Below are positions 7,378-16,867 of a stretch of 64,000 nt of DNA, one piece after another. Every line of letters begins with the position of its first letter. The stretch's first letter is position 1. The stretch covers positions 248,001 through 312,000 of the forward strand of contig NZ_JACHFM010000003.1 of the NCBI RefSeq assembly GCF_014201905.1, read 5' to 3'. The position numbers and the translations under genes are program-made. The notes beneath the pieces are model-generated. The model worked only from the letters and a program-made list of their open reading frames with translations. It did no database searches and was not told where the DNA came from. This stretch comes from Amaricoccus macauensis. GTDB taxonomy: Bacteria > Pseudomonadota > Alphaproteobacteria > Rhodobacterales > Rhodobacteraceae.

Positions 7378-9438
7378 TCAGTGATGCGCCACCGCGGCGC
7401 CTCCGGTGCCGTCCGGGATCGCGATCCGGACGTTCTGCATCATGCCCTGATCCTCATGGTCGAGAATATGGCAGTGAAGGACGAAGTCGCCGATGTAGCG
7501 CTCGTACCGTGTCCGGACCTTGATCACGTGGCCCTGCTCGACCATCAGCGTGTCCTTCCAGACACCCTTCAGGTTCGCGTACTGGCTGACATTCGGGTTG
7601 CCCGGTCCGCTCACGTCGGTTCCGGTCGGATCGAGCACCTCGATGATCTGGAAGGGGTTGACGTGGATGTGGAACGGGTGATTGGCGGCGAATGATGTCA
7701 TGGTCCATTCATCGACCGCGCCGAGCACCAGCGTCCGGTCCATGCGGACAGGATCGTAGGGAGCAGAGTTCATGAGGGCGAGGTTGCCCGCGAGATCCCG
7801 GCCGAGCTCGCCGATCTCGAACCGGAACGCCGGCGGGGCGGGCGGCAGGCTGCCGTTGAAGATGCGGAAGCCCAGCGTCTGCCGGCCGGTCACTTCCTCC
7901 GCTGCCACATCGGGGTGCCTGGCGAAGGCGGCAAGCCGCATGCCGTCTTGAAGATCCGCAACCACCCGGGCGCCGACATCGTCGGGAAGGTTTGCCTCCG
8001 CCGAGGCGATCAGCGCGCCCAGGATGCTGTCTCCCGCTGACGGGGGCGCGGTTCCCTCGTCTACGCGGACATAGCCGAGCAGTTCGCGCCCATGCGGTTC
8101 GTTGTTGACGGCCTGGTCGGTTTGCAGCTCACCGTTGATCACGCAGTAGACCCCGGGCTCGGGAAAGCGCACGAGCAGGTCCTCGCGGTAGCCCGGCTGG
8201 AGGATCGTGTCCGAGCGCTCGTCCAGTGCGCCACGGGTCAGGCCATCGGCAGCGAGCCCGAGTGCGGGCAGCGGAGCGCCGGTGCAGCGCTGATCGACAA
8301 AGGCCTGGCGCGCGTCGGCGGTGGCGAGCCTGGCGGCCACGACGGTCTTGCCTGCCGGCTCCATCTTGCGGAACCGCAGCTTGATCGAGTCGCGCACGCC
8401 CCCGTGGATCAGCCGCCAGCGCTCGACCTCGCCCGCGACCGCGCGGGCCAGCGTCGGCATGACTTCGCCGTTGATGCTGGTGAAGCGGCCCGAGGCGCTC
8501 CAGCTCGTCGGTGTCAACTGGTCGTAGCCTTCGACCTCGCCGACGTCGCCGGCATCGCAGTACCATGCGCCGGTCGTTGCCGCCTTGATGGCGCCTGCGC
8601 CGTCGCGGCAGGCATAGGCGATCTGCTGGAAGAGCATCACGCGGTCCCGGAACGGCTCGCCTCCCGGCTTCCGCAGCACGACATCGACATCGCCCGTCAC
8701 GTAGCCGCCGTCAGGGGCGAGCGCCGGAATGCGCCCACCTTCGATGATCAGCGCACCGGCCATTCCGCTCGAGACCTGAAGCGCCGTCGAGCCATGAAGG
8801 TGCGAGTGGTACCAGAAGGTTCCGGCCGGATGGTCGGGCGGAATATTGTATTCGTACTGGAAGCTGACACCGGGACTGACCGAGACGAGCACGTTGTCGC
8901 TGTTGCCGGTGGGACTGATGTGCAGCCCGTGCGTGTGCATGTTCGTCCGGTTGAAGCAGTGCGGTACGTTCACTCCGCCGGCGCCGGGACAGGTCGGGTC
9001 GTCGGCCGGCAGTTCGTTGCGCAATGTCAGCCGAAAGGTCTCGCCGGGCAGGATCCGCACGGTCGGCGCGGCGAACTGGGGAGACCCGCCCGTTGCCGCA
9101 CCGACGTAGCTGCGCAGCCGCACCGGGTCGTCGGTCCCCGTCGACGGATTGAAGATTGTTCCGTCCTGGTAGCGAATGGCAAGATCATAGAAGACCTCCG
9201 CGCCGACGCCGCGTTCCGTGGGCGCCGGTTTCCTCGTTGCATCGAACCCGGCGTGCGGCAGCGCAACGGTCGGCTCTTCGGGAGCCGTCCGCAGAGTGGC
9301 CTCGGGAGGGTTGTCCACGATCCGGGCATCGACCTGAGCGAGCGCCGGAGACGCCGCCAACACGAACGCCCCTATCGAGAGCCGGAGAGTGCCGCCGGAT
9401 CGGCGTGCAATTCGAATGCGAAGTAGAGAAACGGACAT
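7378..9438 (-). CDS. secreted multicopper oxidase
   Basis: 686 aa from ATG 9438, which has AGAGGA six bases upstream; the frame is open further but that region is non-coding in character. A signal peptide (LSIGAFVLAASPALAQ) is followed by cupredoxin domains. All copper motifs are present: HTHGLH, WYHSHLHGS, HPFHIHVNPF and HCHILDHEDQGMM, the last giving the trinuclear-cluster histidines, the type 1 Cys-His pair and an axial Met. It should oxidise phenols, metal ions or similar donors with O2 in the periplasm or outside the cell. It is longer than CueO-type enzymes because of inserts between domains 1 and 3. Confidence 0.92.
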   Translation of the reverse strand: MSVSLLRIRIARRSGGTLRLSIGAFVLAASPALAQVDARIVDNPPEATLRTAPEEPTVALPHAGFDATRKPAPTERGVGAEVFYDLAIRYQDGTIFNPSTGTDDPVRLRSYVGAATGGSPQFAAPTVRILPGETFRLTLRNELPADDPTCPGAGGVNVPHCFNRTNMHTHGLHISPTGNSDNVLVSVSPGVSFQYEYNIPPDHPAGTFWYHSHLHGSTALQVSSGMAGALIIEGGRIPALAPDGGYVTGDVDVVLRKPGGEPFRDRVMLFQQIAYACRDGAGAIKAATTGAWYCDAGDVGEVEGYDQLTPTSWSASGRFTSINGEVMPTLARAVAGEVERWRLIHGGVRDSIKLRFRKMEPAGKTVVAARLATADARQAFVDQRCTGAPLPALGLAADGLTRGALDERSDTILQPGYREDLLVRFPEPGVYCVINGELQTDQAVNNEPHGRELLGYVRVDEGTAPPSAGDSILGALIASAEANLPDDVGARVVADLQDGMRLAAFARHPDVAAEEVTGRQTLGFRIFNGSLPPAPPAFRFEIGELGRDLAGNLALMNSAPYDPVRMDRTLVLGAVDEWTMTSFAANHPFHIHVNPFQIIEVLDPTGTDVSGPGNPNVSQYANLKGVWKDTLMVEQGHVIKVRTRYERYIGDFVLHCHILDHEDQGMMQNVRIAIPDGTGGAAVAHH

Positions 9439-9727
9439 GGAAAGTCCTCTCGGAGAAGGCGCGATGAACGCCGCGGGAAAATGGTCGCTGAAAACATGAA
9501 ATACGGTGCCATGAACAAATGATTCCGGCAACGGACTGAATTGGCGCACATGAGAAACGAAATTGTTGCTGCGCAGCGGCGAAATCCGGCCGGGATCGCG
9601 CGACACGCCGCAACATGAGTGCGTGTCGGAAAATGCGTCCGACCGACAGTCGCGGTGGGCGATTGACGGGTCCGCTCCCGGCTCGCCGTGTATCCGGGTC
9701 CGATGACCGGGGGCTGACCCCGCTGGG

Positions 9728-9780
9728 AAAAAGGACGAGCGAAGCATCGCGGCCGGCCCGCGGCGCGTCGATGCTTCGCT
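9728..9780 (-). terminator. Rho-independent-type terminator or attenuator
   Basis: AGCGAAGCATCG (9738-9749) pairs over 12 bp with CGATGCTTCGCT (9769-9780). Read on the minus strand it is followed by five T residues (9732-9728). It lies downstream of the aminotransferase and about 300 bases upstream of the multicopper oxidase, so it either insulates the two or attenuates the oxidase leader. Confidence 0.6.
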
Positions 9781-9844
9781 TGATCCGGTTCAATCACGGC
9801 CCGGGTGAATGCGGTGCGGATCGTCCCTTGACGTCGTGAGCAGC

Positions 9845-9873
9845 GGCGCCGGCCGGCCCCGCTGGCCGGCGCC
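9845..9873 (-). terminator. GC-rich terminator hairpin after the aminotransferase
   Basis: GGCGCCGGCC (9845-9854) and GGCCGGCGCC (9864-9873) form a 10-bp stem with a 9-nt loop, 8 bases past the aminotransferase stop. No T-tract follows on the minus strand. Confidence 0.5.
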
Positions 9874-9880
9874 TCGAGGA

Positions 9881-11212
9881 TCAGGCGGCGCGCTGGAGCG
9901 CGTCGCCGAGGGTTGAGACGATCTGATCGATCTGGGCTTCCTCGACGATCAGCGGCGGCGACAGCGCGATGATGTCGCCGGTAACGCGGATCAGCAGCCC
10001 CTTGGCGAGGCAGTCGACGAAGACGTCGTAGGCCCGTGCGCCCGGAGCGCCGTCGCGCGGGCTGAGTTCGATGCCGGCGATCAGGCCGATGGTGCGGATG
10101 TCGACGACGTTCGCCGCGCCTTTCAGCGAGTGGATCGCCGCGTCCCACTTCGCCTGAAGCTCGGCCGCGCGGGTGAGGAGCGACTCGCTCTCGTAGACAT
10201 CGAGCGTGGCGAGGCCGGCGGCGCAGGCGACCGGGTTGCCGGAGTAGGTGTAGCCGTGGAAGAGCTCGATGGCGTTCTCCGGGCCGGTCATCAGCGCGTC
10301 GTGGACGGCACGCGAGGCGAAGACCGCGCCCATCGGGACGACACCGTTGGTGAGGCCCTTCGCGGTCGTCACGAGGTCCGGGGTCACGCCGAAGAAGTTG
10401 CTGGCGAACGGCGCGCCAAGCCGGCCGAAGCCGGTGATGACCTCGTCGAAGATCAGCAGGATGCCGTGCTTCGTGGCGATCTCGCGCAGGCGCTCGAGAT
10501 AGCCCTTCGGCGGCACGAGGACGCCGGTCGACCCGGCCACCGGCTCGACGATGACGGCGGCGATCGTCTCGGCGCCGTGCAGGTCGACCATGCGCTGCAG
10601 GTCGTCGGCAAGCTCGGCGCCGTGCTCGGGCTGGCCCTTGACGAAGCTGTTGCGGGCGAGGTCGTGGGTGTGGCGCAGGTGGTCGGCCGGGATCAGCGGG
10701 AAGACGCGGCGGTTGTTGACGAGGCCGCCGACCGAGATGCCGCCGAAGCCGACGCCGTGATAGCCGCGCTCACGGCCGATGACGCGGGTGCGCGTGCCCT
10801 GGCCGATGGCGCGCTGGTAGGCGATGGCGATCTTCAGCGCGGTGTCGACGCTCTCCGAGCCCGAGTTGGTGTAGAAGATGCGGTCGAGCTTTGCGCCCTC
10901 CGGCCCGGGCGCGATGGCGGCGAGGCGCTCGGCGAAGTCGAAGGCGATCGGGTGGCCCATGTTGAACGACGGCGCGTAGTCGAGGGTCGCGAGCTGGCGG
11001 CTGACCGCGTCGGTGATCTGCTTCCGGCCGTGGCCGGCGTTGCAGCACCAGAGGCCGGCCGTGCCGTCGAGCACCTGATGGCCGTCCGCGGAGGTGTAGT
11101 GCATGCCCTCGGCCGCGACCAGAAGGCGCGGCGCCGCCTTGAACTGGCGGTTGGCAGTGAAGGGCATCCAGTAGCTTTCAAGCTTCGGCGCATTCGGGCG
11201 GTCGAGCGGCAT
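9881..11212 (-). CDS. class III aminotransferase (omega-amino acid:pyruvate type)
   Basis: 443 aa from ATG 11212, preceded by GGGAG with about 7 bases spacing; an in-frame GTG or ATG further upstream adds 12 unconserved residues. Fold-type I motifs are clear: YTNSGSESVDTALKIA for PLP phosphate, IFDEVITGFGRLG with the PLP-binding Asp, TTAKGLTNG with the Schiff-base Lys, and FHGYTYSGNPVACAAG. The opening LESYWMPFTANRQFK and overall length match beta-alanine:pyruvate or related omega-aminotransferases acting on polyamine, taurine or beta-amino acid substrates. It is divergent from a PuuR-like regulator that probably controls it. Confidence 0.9.
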   Translation of the reverse strand: MPLDRPNAPKLESYWMPFTANRQFKAAPRLLVAAEGMHYTSADGHQVLDGTAGLWCCNAGHGRKQITDAVSRQLATLDYAPSFNMGHPIAFDFAERLAAIAPGPEGAKLDRIFYTNSGSESVDTALKIAIAYQRAIGQGTRTRVIGRERGYHGVGFGGISVGGLVNNRRVFPLIPADHLRHTHDLARNSFVKGQPEHGAELADDLQRMVDLHGAETIAAVIVEPVAGSTGVLVPPKGYLERLREIATKHGILLIFDEVITGFGRLGAPFASNFFGVTPDLVTTAKGLTNGVVPMGAVFASRAVHDALMTGPENAIELFHGYTYSGNPVACAAGLATLDVYESESLLTRAAELQAKWDAAIHSLKGAANVVDIRTIGLIAGIELSPRDGAPGARAYDVFVDCLAKGLLIRVTGDIIALSPPLIVEEAQIDQIVSTLGDALQRAA

Positions 11213-11339
11213 CACAAATCTCCCGGGGTGATTTACTGTAGAGTCCACGCTTGACGCGACGAAACAAGTCCTTTTCTGATTGACGATAACTCATTGATAA
11301 TAAAAGATCGATGCTTGTCTGATTTCGGGATATGGAACA

Positions 11340-11906
11340 GTGGAAACACCTGCCTCCGCCCATGTCGACGTCGGCGGCCGGTTGCGCCATCTGCGGCAGC
11401 GTCACGGCCTGTCGCAGCGGGCGCTTGCAAAGCGCGTCGGGGTCACGAATTCCGCGATCTCGCTCATCGAGTCGAATGCGACGAATCCGTCCGTCGGGGC
11501 GCTGAAGCGCATCCTCGACGGGATTCCGATCGGGCTTGCCGACTTCTTCGCCTTCGAGCCGGAGCGGCCGCGAAAGGTGTTCTATGCTGCGGAGGAACTG
11601 GTCGAGATCGGCAAGGGTGGGGTCTCGTATCGTCAGGTCGGCGAGACGATGTTCGGGCGCAGCCTGCAGATCCTGAAGGAATGCTATCAGCCGGGGGCGG
11701 ACACCGGGAAGGTGCCGCTGAGCCATGAGGGCGAGGAGGGCGCCATCGTGATCTCGGGACGGCTGGAGGTGACGGTCGAAGATGACCGGCGGATCCTCGG
11801 ACCGGGAGACGCCTACTACTTCGAGAGCCGCCTGCCACATCGCTTCCGATGCGTCGGGACCGAGCCCTGCGTGGTCGTCAGCGCCTGCACGCCGCCGAGT
11901 TTCTGA
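11340..11906 (+). CDS. XRE-family regulator with cupin domain (PuuR-like)
   Basis: 188 aa, GTG start. An N-terminal helix-turn-helix (LRHLRQRHGLSQRALAKRVG through SAISLIESN) is joined to a C-terminal cupin barrel with HEGEEGAIVISGRLEV and LGPGDAYYFES. PuuR-type regulators repress putrescine-utilisation genes and sense a polyamine intermediate. The divergent omega-aminotransferase makes polyamine or omega-amino acid catabolism the likely target. The 127-base shared promoter is AT-rich and contains a TTGACG hexamer at 11273-11278. The stop codon lies inside a tandem repeat. Confidence 0.87.
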   Translation: METPASAHVDVGGRLRHLRQRHGLSQRALAKRVGVTNSAISLIESNATNPSVGALKRILDGIPIGLADFFAFEPERPRKVFYAAEELVEIGKGGVSYRQVGETMFGRSLQILKECYQPGADTGKVPLSHEGEEGAIVISGRLEVTVEDDRRILGPGDAYYFESRLPHRFRCVGTEPCVVVSACTPPSF

Positions 11907-11945
11907 GCCGAGTTTCTGAGCCGAGTTTCTGAGCCGAGTTTCTGA
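11894..11945 (+). repeat. four tandem copies of a 13-bp unit spanning a stop codon
   Basis: GCCGAGTTTCTGA occurs four times without a mismatch (11894-11906, 11907-11919, 11920-11932, 11933-11945). The first copy encodes the last residues and stop of the cupin regulator; the others repeat it downstream. Because 13 is not a multiple of three, loss or gain of a copy after the stop leaves the protein unchanged. Confidence 0.95.
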
Positions 11946-12172
11946 TGGGAGGCCCGGAGGGTTCGGAGCCGCGCACGCCATGGCACGCGCCCGCAGGGCG
12001 GCGCGACGGGGAAGCTGGTGCGTGTCCGGGAAGATGGGTATCAGGCGCAGCGGCTCGCCGGCGCGCGTGGCGCCGGGCCATTGCCTCCGATACCGCGCCG
12101 CCGGGCTGCACGGTGGGAAGTCGGGCGGATCAGGCGGCGATCAGACAGCCGAAAGATCAGGCTGGCGACAGA

Positions 12173-12460
12173 TCAGGCCGCAGTCTGGGCCTTGGCGATC
12201 TCGCGCTTCAGCTTCAGCGCCTTGGTCGAGAGCTCGGTGTCCGGCGCGACCGCGAGGAAGGCGTCGAGGCCGCCGCGGTGATCCACGGTGCGCAGCGCCG
12301 AGGCGGAGATGCGGAAGCGGTGGGCCTGGCCGAGGGTCTCGCTGGTCAGCGTGACGTCATTCAGGTTCGGCAGGAAGCGCCGCTTGGACTTGTTGTTGGC
12401 GTGGCTCACGTTGTGGCCAACCATCGGGCTCTTGCCGGTCAGTTCGCAGCGGCGCGACAT
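12173..12460 (-). CDS. rpmB: 50S ribosomal protein L28
   Basis: 95 aa, typical length for alphaproteobacteria. The start [20 protein letters not shown] and [12 protein letters not shown] are diagnostic for L28, a small basic protein of the large ribosomal subunit. It stands alone, about 100 bases downstream of the meaB stop on the same strand. The preceding 12461-12558 holds its promoter or leader. Confidence 0.97.
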   Translation of the reverse strand: MSRRCELTGKSPMVGHNVSHANNKSKRRFLPNLNDVTLTSETLGQAHRFRISASALRTVDHRGGLDAFLAVAPDTELSTKALKLKREIAKAQTAA

Positions 12461-12558
12461 GGGTTCGGTCCTTGCAAGTATCGGGGGCCCACGAAGCGAG
12501 CCGGGGCAATCGTTGAGGGCGCCGCATACTAGCTGGGGTGCGGGGCGTCAAGGGTGGA

Positions 12559-13545
12559 TCAGCCGTTTCCCCCCCAGGCGTCGAGCACCAGGTCGGCCGC
12601 GGCCTCCGGCGTAAGCTCGCCCGTCGCCACCCGAGACGCGGCCTCACGCCGGAGTGCCGCGATGCCGGGGTGGGCGGCGAGGCGGGCGAGGAGGCCTGTC
12701 TCAAGCGCATGCCTGAACCACGCTTCGGCCTGTGCGCGGCGGTGGGTCTCGAAGGTGCCGGCCGTCTGCCGGGCTTCGGCAAGCTCCCGGATCGACGCCC
12801 ACGCCTCGGCGAGGCCGGCGCCGGTGGCGGCGGAGACGCACATCGCCCGTGGCCAGCCTGCCGGATCGCCCGGGCGGGGGCGGATGAGCCGCAGCGCCCC
12901 GGCATAGTCCGCGCGCGTGCGGCGCGCCTGCGCCTCCAGATCACCGTCGGCCTTGTTGACGAGCAGCAGGTCGGCCATCTCCATGATGCCGCGCTTGACG
13001 CCCTGAAGCTCGTCGCCGCCGGCCGGCGCGATCAGCAGGACGAAGATGTCGGTCATCTCGACGACCATGGTCTCGGACTGGCCGACGCCCACGGTCTCGA
13101 CGAGCACGACATCCGCCCCCCAGGCCTCGACCACGCGGATCGCCTCGCGGGTGCGGCGGGCGACACCGCCAAGCGCGGTCTGGCTCGGCGAAGGCCGGAT
13201 GTAGGCGTTGCGCTGGCGGGTGAGCTCGCTCATGCGGGTCTTGTCGCCGAGGATCGAGCCACCCGAGCGCCCGGACGAGGGATCGACCGCGAGGACCGCG
13301 AGGCGGAGGCCGTCGCCGGTCAGCATCATGCCGAGCGCCTCGATGAAGCTCGACTTGCCGACGCCCGGCGTGCCCGTCAGCCCGACCCGGAGCGCCGGGC
13401 GGACGGGCAGGGCTGCGAGGAGCGCGCGCGCGGCTTCGCGGTGATCCGCCCGGGTCGATTCGACGAGGGTGATCGCGCGGGCCAGCGCCCGGCGGTCGCC
13501 GTCTGCCACGCGCTGCCCAAGTGCCTTTGCCTCCGCTTCACGCAA
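12559..13545 (-). CDS. meaB: methylmalonyl-CoA mutase-associated GTPase MeaB
   Basis: 328 aa. The P-loop GTPGVGKS is at residues 58-65, followed by [33 protein letters not shown] and the NKAD base-specificity motif, as expected for the MeaB/ArgK G3E GTPase family. MeaB protects adenosylcobalamin-dependent methylmalonyl-CoA mutase and gates cofactor loading. The mutase itself is not in this window. Normal length, no anomalies. Confidence 0.94.
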   Translation of the reverse strand: MREAEAKALGQRVADGDRRALARAITLVESTRADHREAARALLAALPVRPALRVGLTGTPGVGKSSFIEALGMMLTGDGLRLAVLAVDPSSGRSGGSILGDKTRMSELTRQRNAYIRPSPSQTALGGVARRTREAIRVVEAWGADVVLVETVGVGQSETMVVEMTDIFVLLIAPAGGDELQGVKRGIMEMADLLLVNKADGDLEAQARRTRADYAGALRLIRPRPGDPAGWPRAMCVSAATGAGLAEAWASIRELAEARQTAGTFETHRRAQAEAWFRHALETGLLARLAAHPGIAALRREAASRVATGELTPEAAADLVLDAWGGNG

Positions 13546-13630
13546 GCGTCACCTCCGTCGGCCCTTCAATTCATCCCGTCTCTTTGGCATACCTCGCTCC
13601 GCCTGTCCCGAGCCAACGCGAGGAAGTCCC

Positions 13631-14347
13631 ATGCCGTTGCCGTTTCGCGCCGAAGGTCTCGCGGCCGTCCTCGCCGTTCTTCTGACCGCCGGAGCGGCCC
13701 ATGCACAGCAGGCGAGCTTCGATTTCCGGGTGATGGGCTTTCCGGTCGGAACGGTGGGAATGGCCTGGAGCACGTCGGGCACGAGCTACAATGCCACGGC
13801 AGACGTGGACGCGACCGGGGTCGTCGGCTTCTTCACCAGCTTCTTCTTCCACGGCAAGGCAACCGGCACGGTGAAGGCCGACGGAACGGTCATCCCCGGT
13901 CATTTCGAGGCGCAGTCCAAGTCGTCGCGCGACGTGCGGCAGACGACGATTGCGTGGAAGAACGGCAAGCCCACGTCGGTGACGATCGTGCCGCCGCGCG
14001 ACAACAGCGCCGATCCTGCGGATCAGGGTGGCACGCTTGACCCGGTATCCGCGGCGTTCCGGCTGCTGCGGGACGTGCCGAAGGCCGATGCCTGCAACGT
14101 CACGGTCGACATGTTCGACGGGATGCGGCGGTCGCGGCTGAAGGTCGGGCCGGCGACGGCGAGTGGCACGGCGCTGACCTGCAAGGGCAGTTACAGCCGG
14201 ATGAAGGGCGATGCGCTCGGCTCGCTCGACCGGGATCAGTTTCCCTTCACGCTCAGCTACACGGTCGGGGCGGATGGTATCGCGCGGCTGCAGCGCATCG
14301 AGGCGCCGACGAACTTCGGCACGGCGGTCGTCGCCCGCAGGGGCTGA
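13631..14347 (+). CDS. DUF3108 domain-containing exported protein
   Basis: 238 aa from ATG 13631, preceded by GAGGAA. The signal peptide ends at AHAQQ, then FDFRVMGFPVGTVGMAW begins a single beta-rich DUF3108 domain (TADVDATGVVGFF, YSRMKGDAL). It is probably periplasmic and its function is not established. It starts 85 bases from the divergent meaB and ends 5 bases before hrpB, so it is likely co-transcribed with the helicase. Confidence 0.85.
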   Translation: MPLPFRAEGLAAVLAVLLTAGAAHAQQASFDFRVMGFPVGTVGMAWSTSGTSYNATADVDATGVVGFFTSFFFHGKATGTVKADGTVIPGHFEAQSKSSRDVRQTTIAWKNGKPTSVTIVPPRDNSADPADQGGTLDPVSAAFRLLRDVPKADACNVTVDMFDGMRRSRLKVGPATASGTALTCKGSYSRMKGDALGSLDRDQFPFTLSYTVGADGIARLQRIEAPTNFGTAVVARRG

Positions 14348-14352
14348 GGCCG

Positions 14353-16839
14353 ATGACGGGCGAGGCGCCGCGCGGGGCGCTGCTGCCAATCGAGCCGGTG
14401 CTGCCGGCGCTGGTGGCAGCGCTCGAAGGCGGTGCCGCGGTGCTGCAGGCGCCGCCCGGGGCCGGCAAGACGACGCGGGTGCCGCTGGCGCTGCTGGAGG
14501 CCGGGGTCCCGGGGCGGATCCTGATGCTGGAACCCCGCCGGGTCGCGGCGCGGGCAGCGGCGGAGCGGCTGGCGGAGGCCCTGGGCGAGCGGCCGGGGGG
14601 CCGGGTCGGCTACCGGATGCGCGGCGAGGCGGTGGCGGGCGCGCGGATCGAGGTGGTGACCGAGGGCATTCTCACGCGGATGCTGCAGTCGGCGCCGGAC
14701 CTGCCCGGCATCGGTTGCGTGATCTTCGACGAGTTCCACGAGCGGAGCCTGCAGGCCGACCTCGGCCTCGCGCTGACGCTCGAGGCGCGAGGGGCGCTGC
14801 GGCCGGATCTGAAGGTGCTCGTCATGTCGGCGACCCTCGACGCGGGGCCGGTGGCGACGCTGATCGGCGACGCGCCGGTCGTGACCGCCGAGGGACGCGC
14901 CTATCCGGTGGAAATCATCTGGCTCGACCGGCCGTGGAGCGCCGGCGCTGCCCGTCTGGAGGACGCGGTTGCTTCGGTGGTGCTGACCGCGCTCGGCGAG
15001 AGCGAGGGCGGGGTGCTCGTCTTTCTGCCCGGGCAGGGTGAGATCGGGCGGGTCGCGGCGCGGCTCGGCGGGCGGCTGCCGGCGGGCGTCGTCCTTCAGA
15101 CGCTGCATGGCGGGCTGCCGTTCGCGGCGCAGCGCGCGGTGCTCGCGCCGCTCGCCGAGGGGCGGCGGCTCGTGCTCTCGACGGCGATCGCCGAGACCTC
15201 GCTCACCATTCCCGATGTGCGCGTGGTGGTTGACGCCGGTCGGGCGCGGCGGGCGCGCTATGATCCCGGGTCGGGCATGACACGGCTCGTCACCGAGCGG
15301 GTGAGCCGGGCGGAGGCGGTCCAGCGGCAGGGACGCGCCGGCCGCGTGGCGCCGGGGCGCTGCTACCGGCTCTGGACGAAGGGCGAGGAGGGCGCGCTGC
15401 CGCTCCACCCGCCGCCGGAGATCGCGAGCGCTGACCTTGCACCGCTGGCGCTCGAGCTGGCGGTCTGGGGCGCGGACGCGCCGGACGGGCTTGCGTTCCT
15501 GACGCCGCCGCCGGCACCGGCCTTCGCCGAGGCGCGGGCGCTGCTGACATCGTTGGACGCCATCGGGCCTGACGGGCGGATCACCGGGCACGGCAAGGCG
15601 CTTGCCGCGCTGCCGGTGCATCCGCGGCTCGGACACATGCTGCTTGTCGCGACGGCCCATGGGTCCGGTGCGCTGGCGGCCGATCTCGCGGCACTGGTCG
15701 AAGGGCGTGACCCGCTGCGCGGGGAGGGCCGCCGGCCGCCGGTTGACCTCGCCCTCCGGCTCGCGGCGCTGCGGGGAACCCGGGCCGCCGACCCGGCAGC
15801 GGTTGCTGCGATCCGCACCGAGGCGAAGCGGCTCCGGGCGCTGGCGCCAAAGGGCACTGGCACGGGCGGGCTTTCGCCCGGCGCGGTCCTGTCGCTCGCG
15901 TTCCCCGATCGCATCGGCCAGCGGCGTCCGGGCAGTGCTTCCCGCTATCTGCTCGGCAATGGCAAGGGCGCGGTGCTGCCGGCGGAAGATGAACTCGGGA
16001 CTGCGCCATTCATCGTCGCCGCGGATCTCGACGGTGACTTGCGCGAGGCGACGGTGCGGCTGGCGCTGCCGGTGACGGAGGGTGACCTGCGGGAGCTGCA
16101 CGCGGCGGAGCTGCGGCACGAGACGGTCTGCGAGTGGTCGCGGCGCGAGAAGGCGGTGATTGCCCGCGAGCGGCTGCGGCTCGGGGCGCTGACGCTCGAG
16201 GACCGGCAATGGCGCGAGGCGCCGCCGGAAGCCGTGGCGCTTGCACTCGGCGCGGGGCTTCGCGAACTCGGGCTCGGGGCGCTGCCGTGGACGCCGGCCC
16301 TGCGGCGACTGGCGGGCCGGGTGGAGTGGCTTCGGCGGCACGGGGCGCCGGACCTGCCGGATTTCTCCGATGACGGATTGCTGGCCGAGCTCGATGACTG
16401 GCTCGTCCCCTGGCTGGCGGGCTTCGCCCGGGCGGCTGATCTCGGGCGGGTGGATCTCGCCGGGGCGCTTGACGCGCGGCTCGGGCATGACGGGCGGCAG
16501 CGCCTCGACAGGCTGGCGCCGGCGAGCGTGCGGGCGCCGACCGGCACCACGCTGCCGGTCGACTACTCCGACGACGCGCCACGGGTATCGGTGCGGTTGC
16601 AGGAGCTTTTCGGCATGACCGAGCATCCGACCGTCGGGCCGGAGCGCATCCCGCTCGTCATTGAGCTCTTGTCCCCGGCGCAGCGGCCGGTGCAGACGAC
16701 CGCGGACCTGCCGGGCTTCTGGCGCACGTCCTATGCGGACGTGCGGCGCGATCTGCGCGGGCGCTATCCGCGCCATCCGTGGCCGGAGGATCCGGCCGCG
16801 GCCGAGGCGACACGGCGCGTGAAGCCGCGCGGCACCTGA
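14353..16839 (+). CDS. hrpB: ATP-dependent helicase HrpB
   Basis: 828 aa, full family length. Walker A QAPPGAGKTTRVP is at about residues 33-45, the DEFH box at 126-129, MSATLD follows, and motif VI is QRQGRAGRVAPGRCYRLW. The C-terminal HrpB domain is present (LFGMTEHPTVG, then PVQTTADLPGFWRTSYADV and RYPRHPWPEDP). It is a DEAH-type RNA helicase of uncertain cellular substrate. The opposite strand carries an 839-codon open frame that is only a GC-bias shadow. Confidence 0.95.
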   Translation: MTGEAPRGALLPIEPVLPALVAALEGGAAVLQAPPGAGKTTRVPLALLEAGVPGRILMLEPRRVAARAAAERLAEALGERPGGRVGYRMRGEAVAGARIEVVTEGILTRMLQSAPDLPGIGCVIFDEFHERSLQADLGLALTLEARGALRPDLKVLVMSATLDAGPVATLIGDAPVVTAEGRAYPVEIIWLDRPWSAGAARLEDAVASVVLTALGESEGGVLVFLPGQGEIGRVAARLGGRLPAGVVLQTLHGGLPFAAQRAVLAPLAEGRRLVLSTAIAETSLTIPDVRVVVDAGRARRARYDPGSGMTRLVTERVSRAEAVQRQGRAGRVAPGRCYRLWTKGEEGALPLHPPPEIASADLAPLALELAVWGADAPDGLAFLTPPPAPAFAEARALLTSLDAIGPDGRITGHGKALAALPVHPRLGHMLLVATAHGSGALAADLAALVEGRDPLRGEGRRPPVDLALRLAALRGTRAADPAAVAAIRTEAKRLRALAPKGTGTGGLSPGAVLSLAFPDRIGQRRPGSASRYLLGNGKGAVLPAEDELGTAPFIVAADLDGDLREATVRLALPVTEGDLRELHAAELRHETVCEWSRREKAVIARERLRLGALTLEDRQWREAPPEAVALALGAGLRELGLGALPWTPALRRLAGRVEWLRRHGAPDLPDFSDDGLLAELDDWLVPWLAGFARAADLGRVDLAGALDARLGHDGRQRLDRLAPASVRAPTGTTLPVDYSDDAPRVSVRLQELFGMTEHPTVGPERIPLVIELLSPAQRPVQTTADLPGFWRTSYADVRRDLRGRYPRHPWPEDPAAAEATRRVKPRGT

Positions 16840-16850
16840 CGCGCGGCTTC
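16821..16850. terminator. 11-bp hairpin spanning the hrpB stop
   Basis: GAAGCCGCGCG (16821-16831) and CGCGCGGCTTC (16840-16850) pair perfectly; the hrpB stop codon lies in the 8-nt loop. It sits between hrpB and a convergent small gene and could terminate both. Confidence 0.6.
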
Positions 16851-16867
16851 GTTCAGTCCTCGGGGTT

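Larger units (their letters stand above)
9439..9880. other. long intergenic region upstream of the multicopper oxidase
   Basis: About 440 bases without a supportable gene. It contains two inverted repeats (listed separately) and, next to the oxidase, an AT-richer stretch around 9480-9570 that probably holds its promoter. Short frames in all registers lack family resemblance. Confidence 0.5.

Noticed and set aside
14257-16776. 839-codon open frame opposite hrpB
   Set aside because: It is Arg/Pro-rich with no family motif and lies entirely antisense to an intact helicase. Long antisense frames of this type are expected in GC-rich DNA and occur opposite most large genes here, including 5575-7287, 45308-47635 and 48764-50866.
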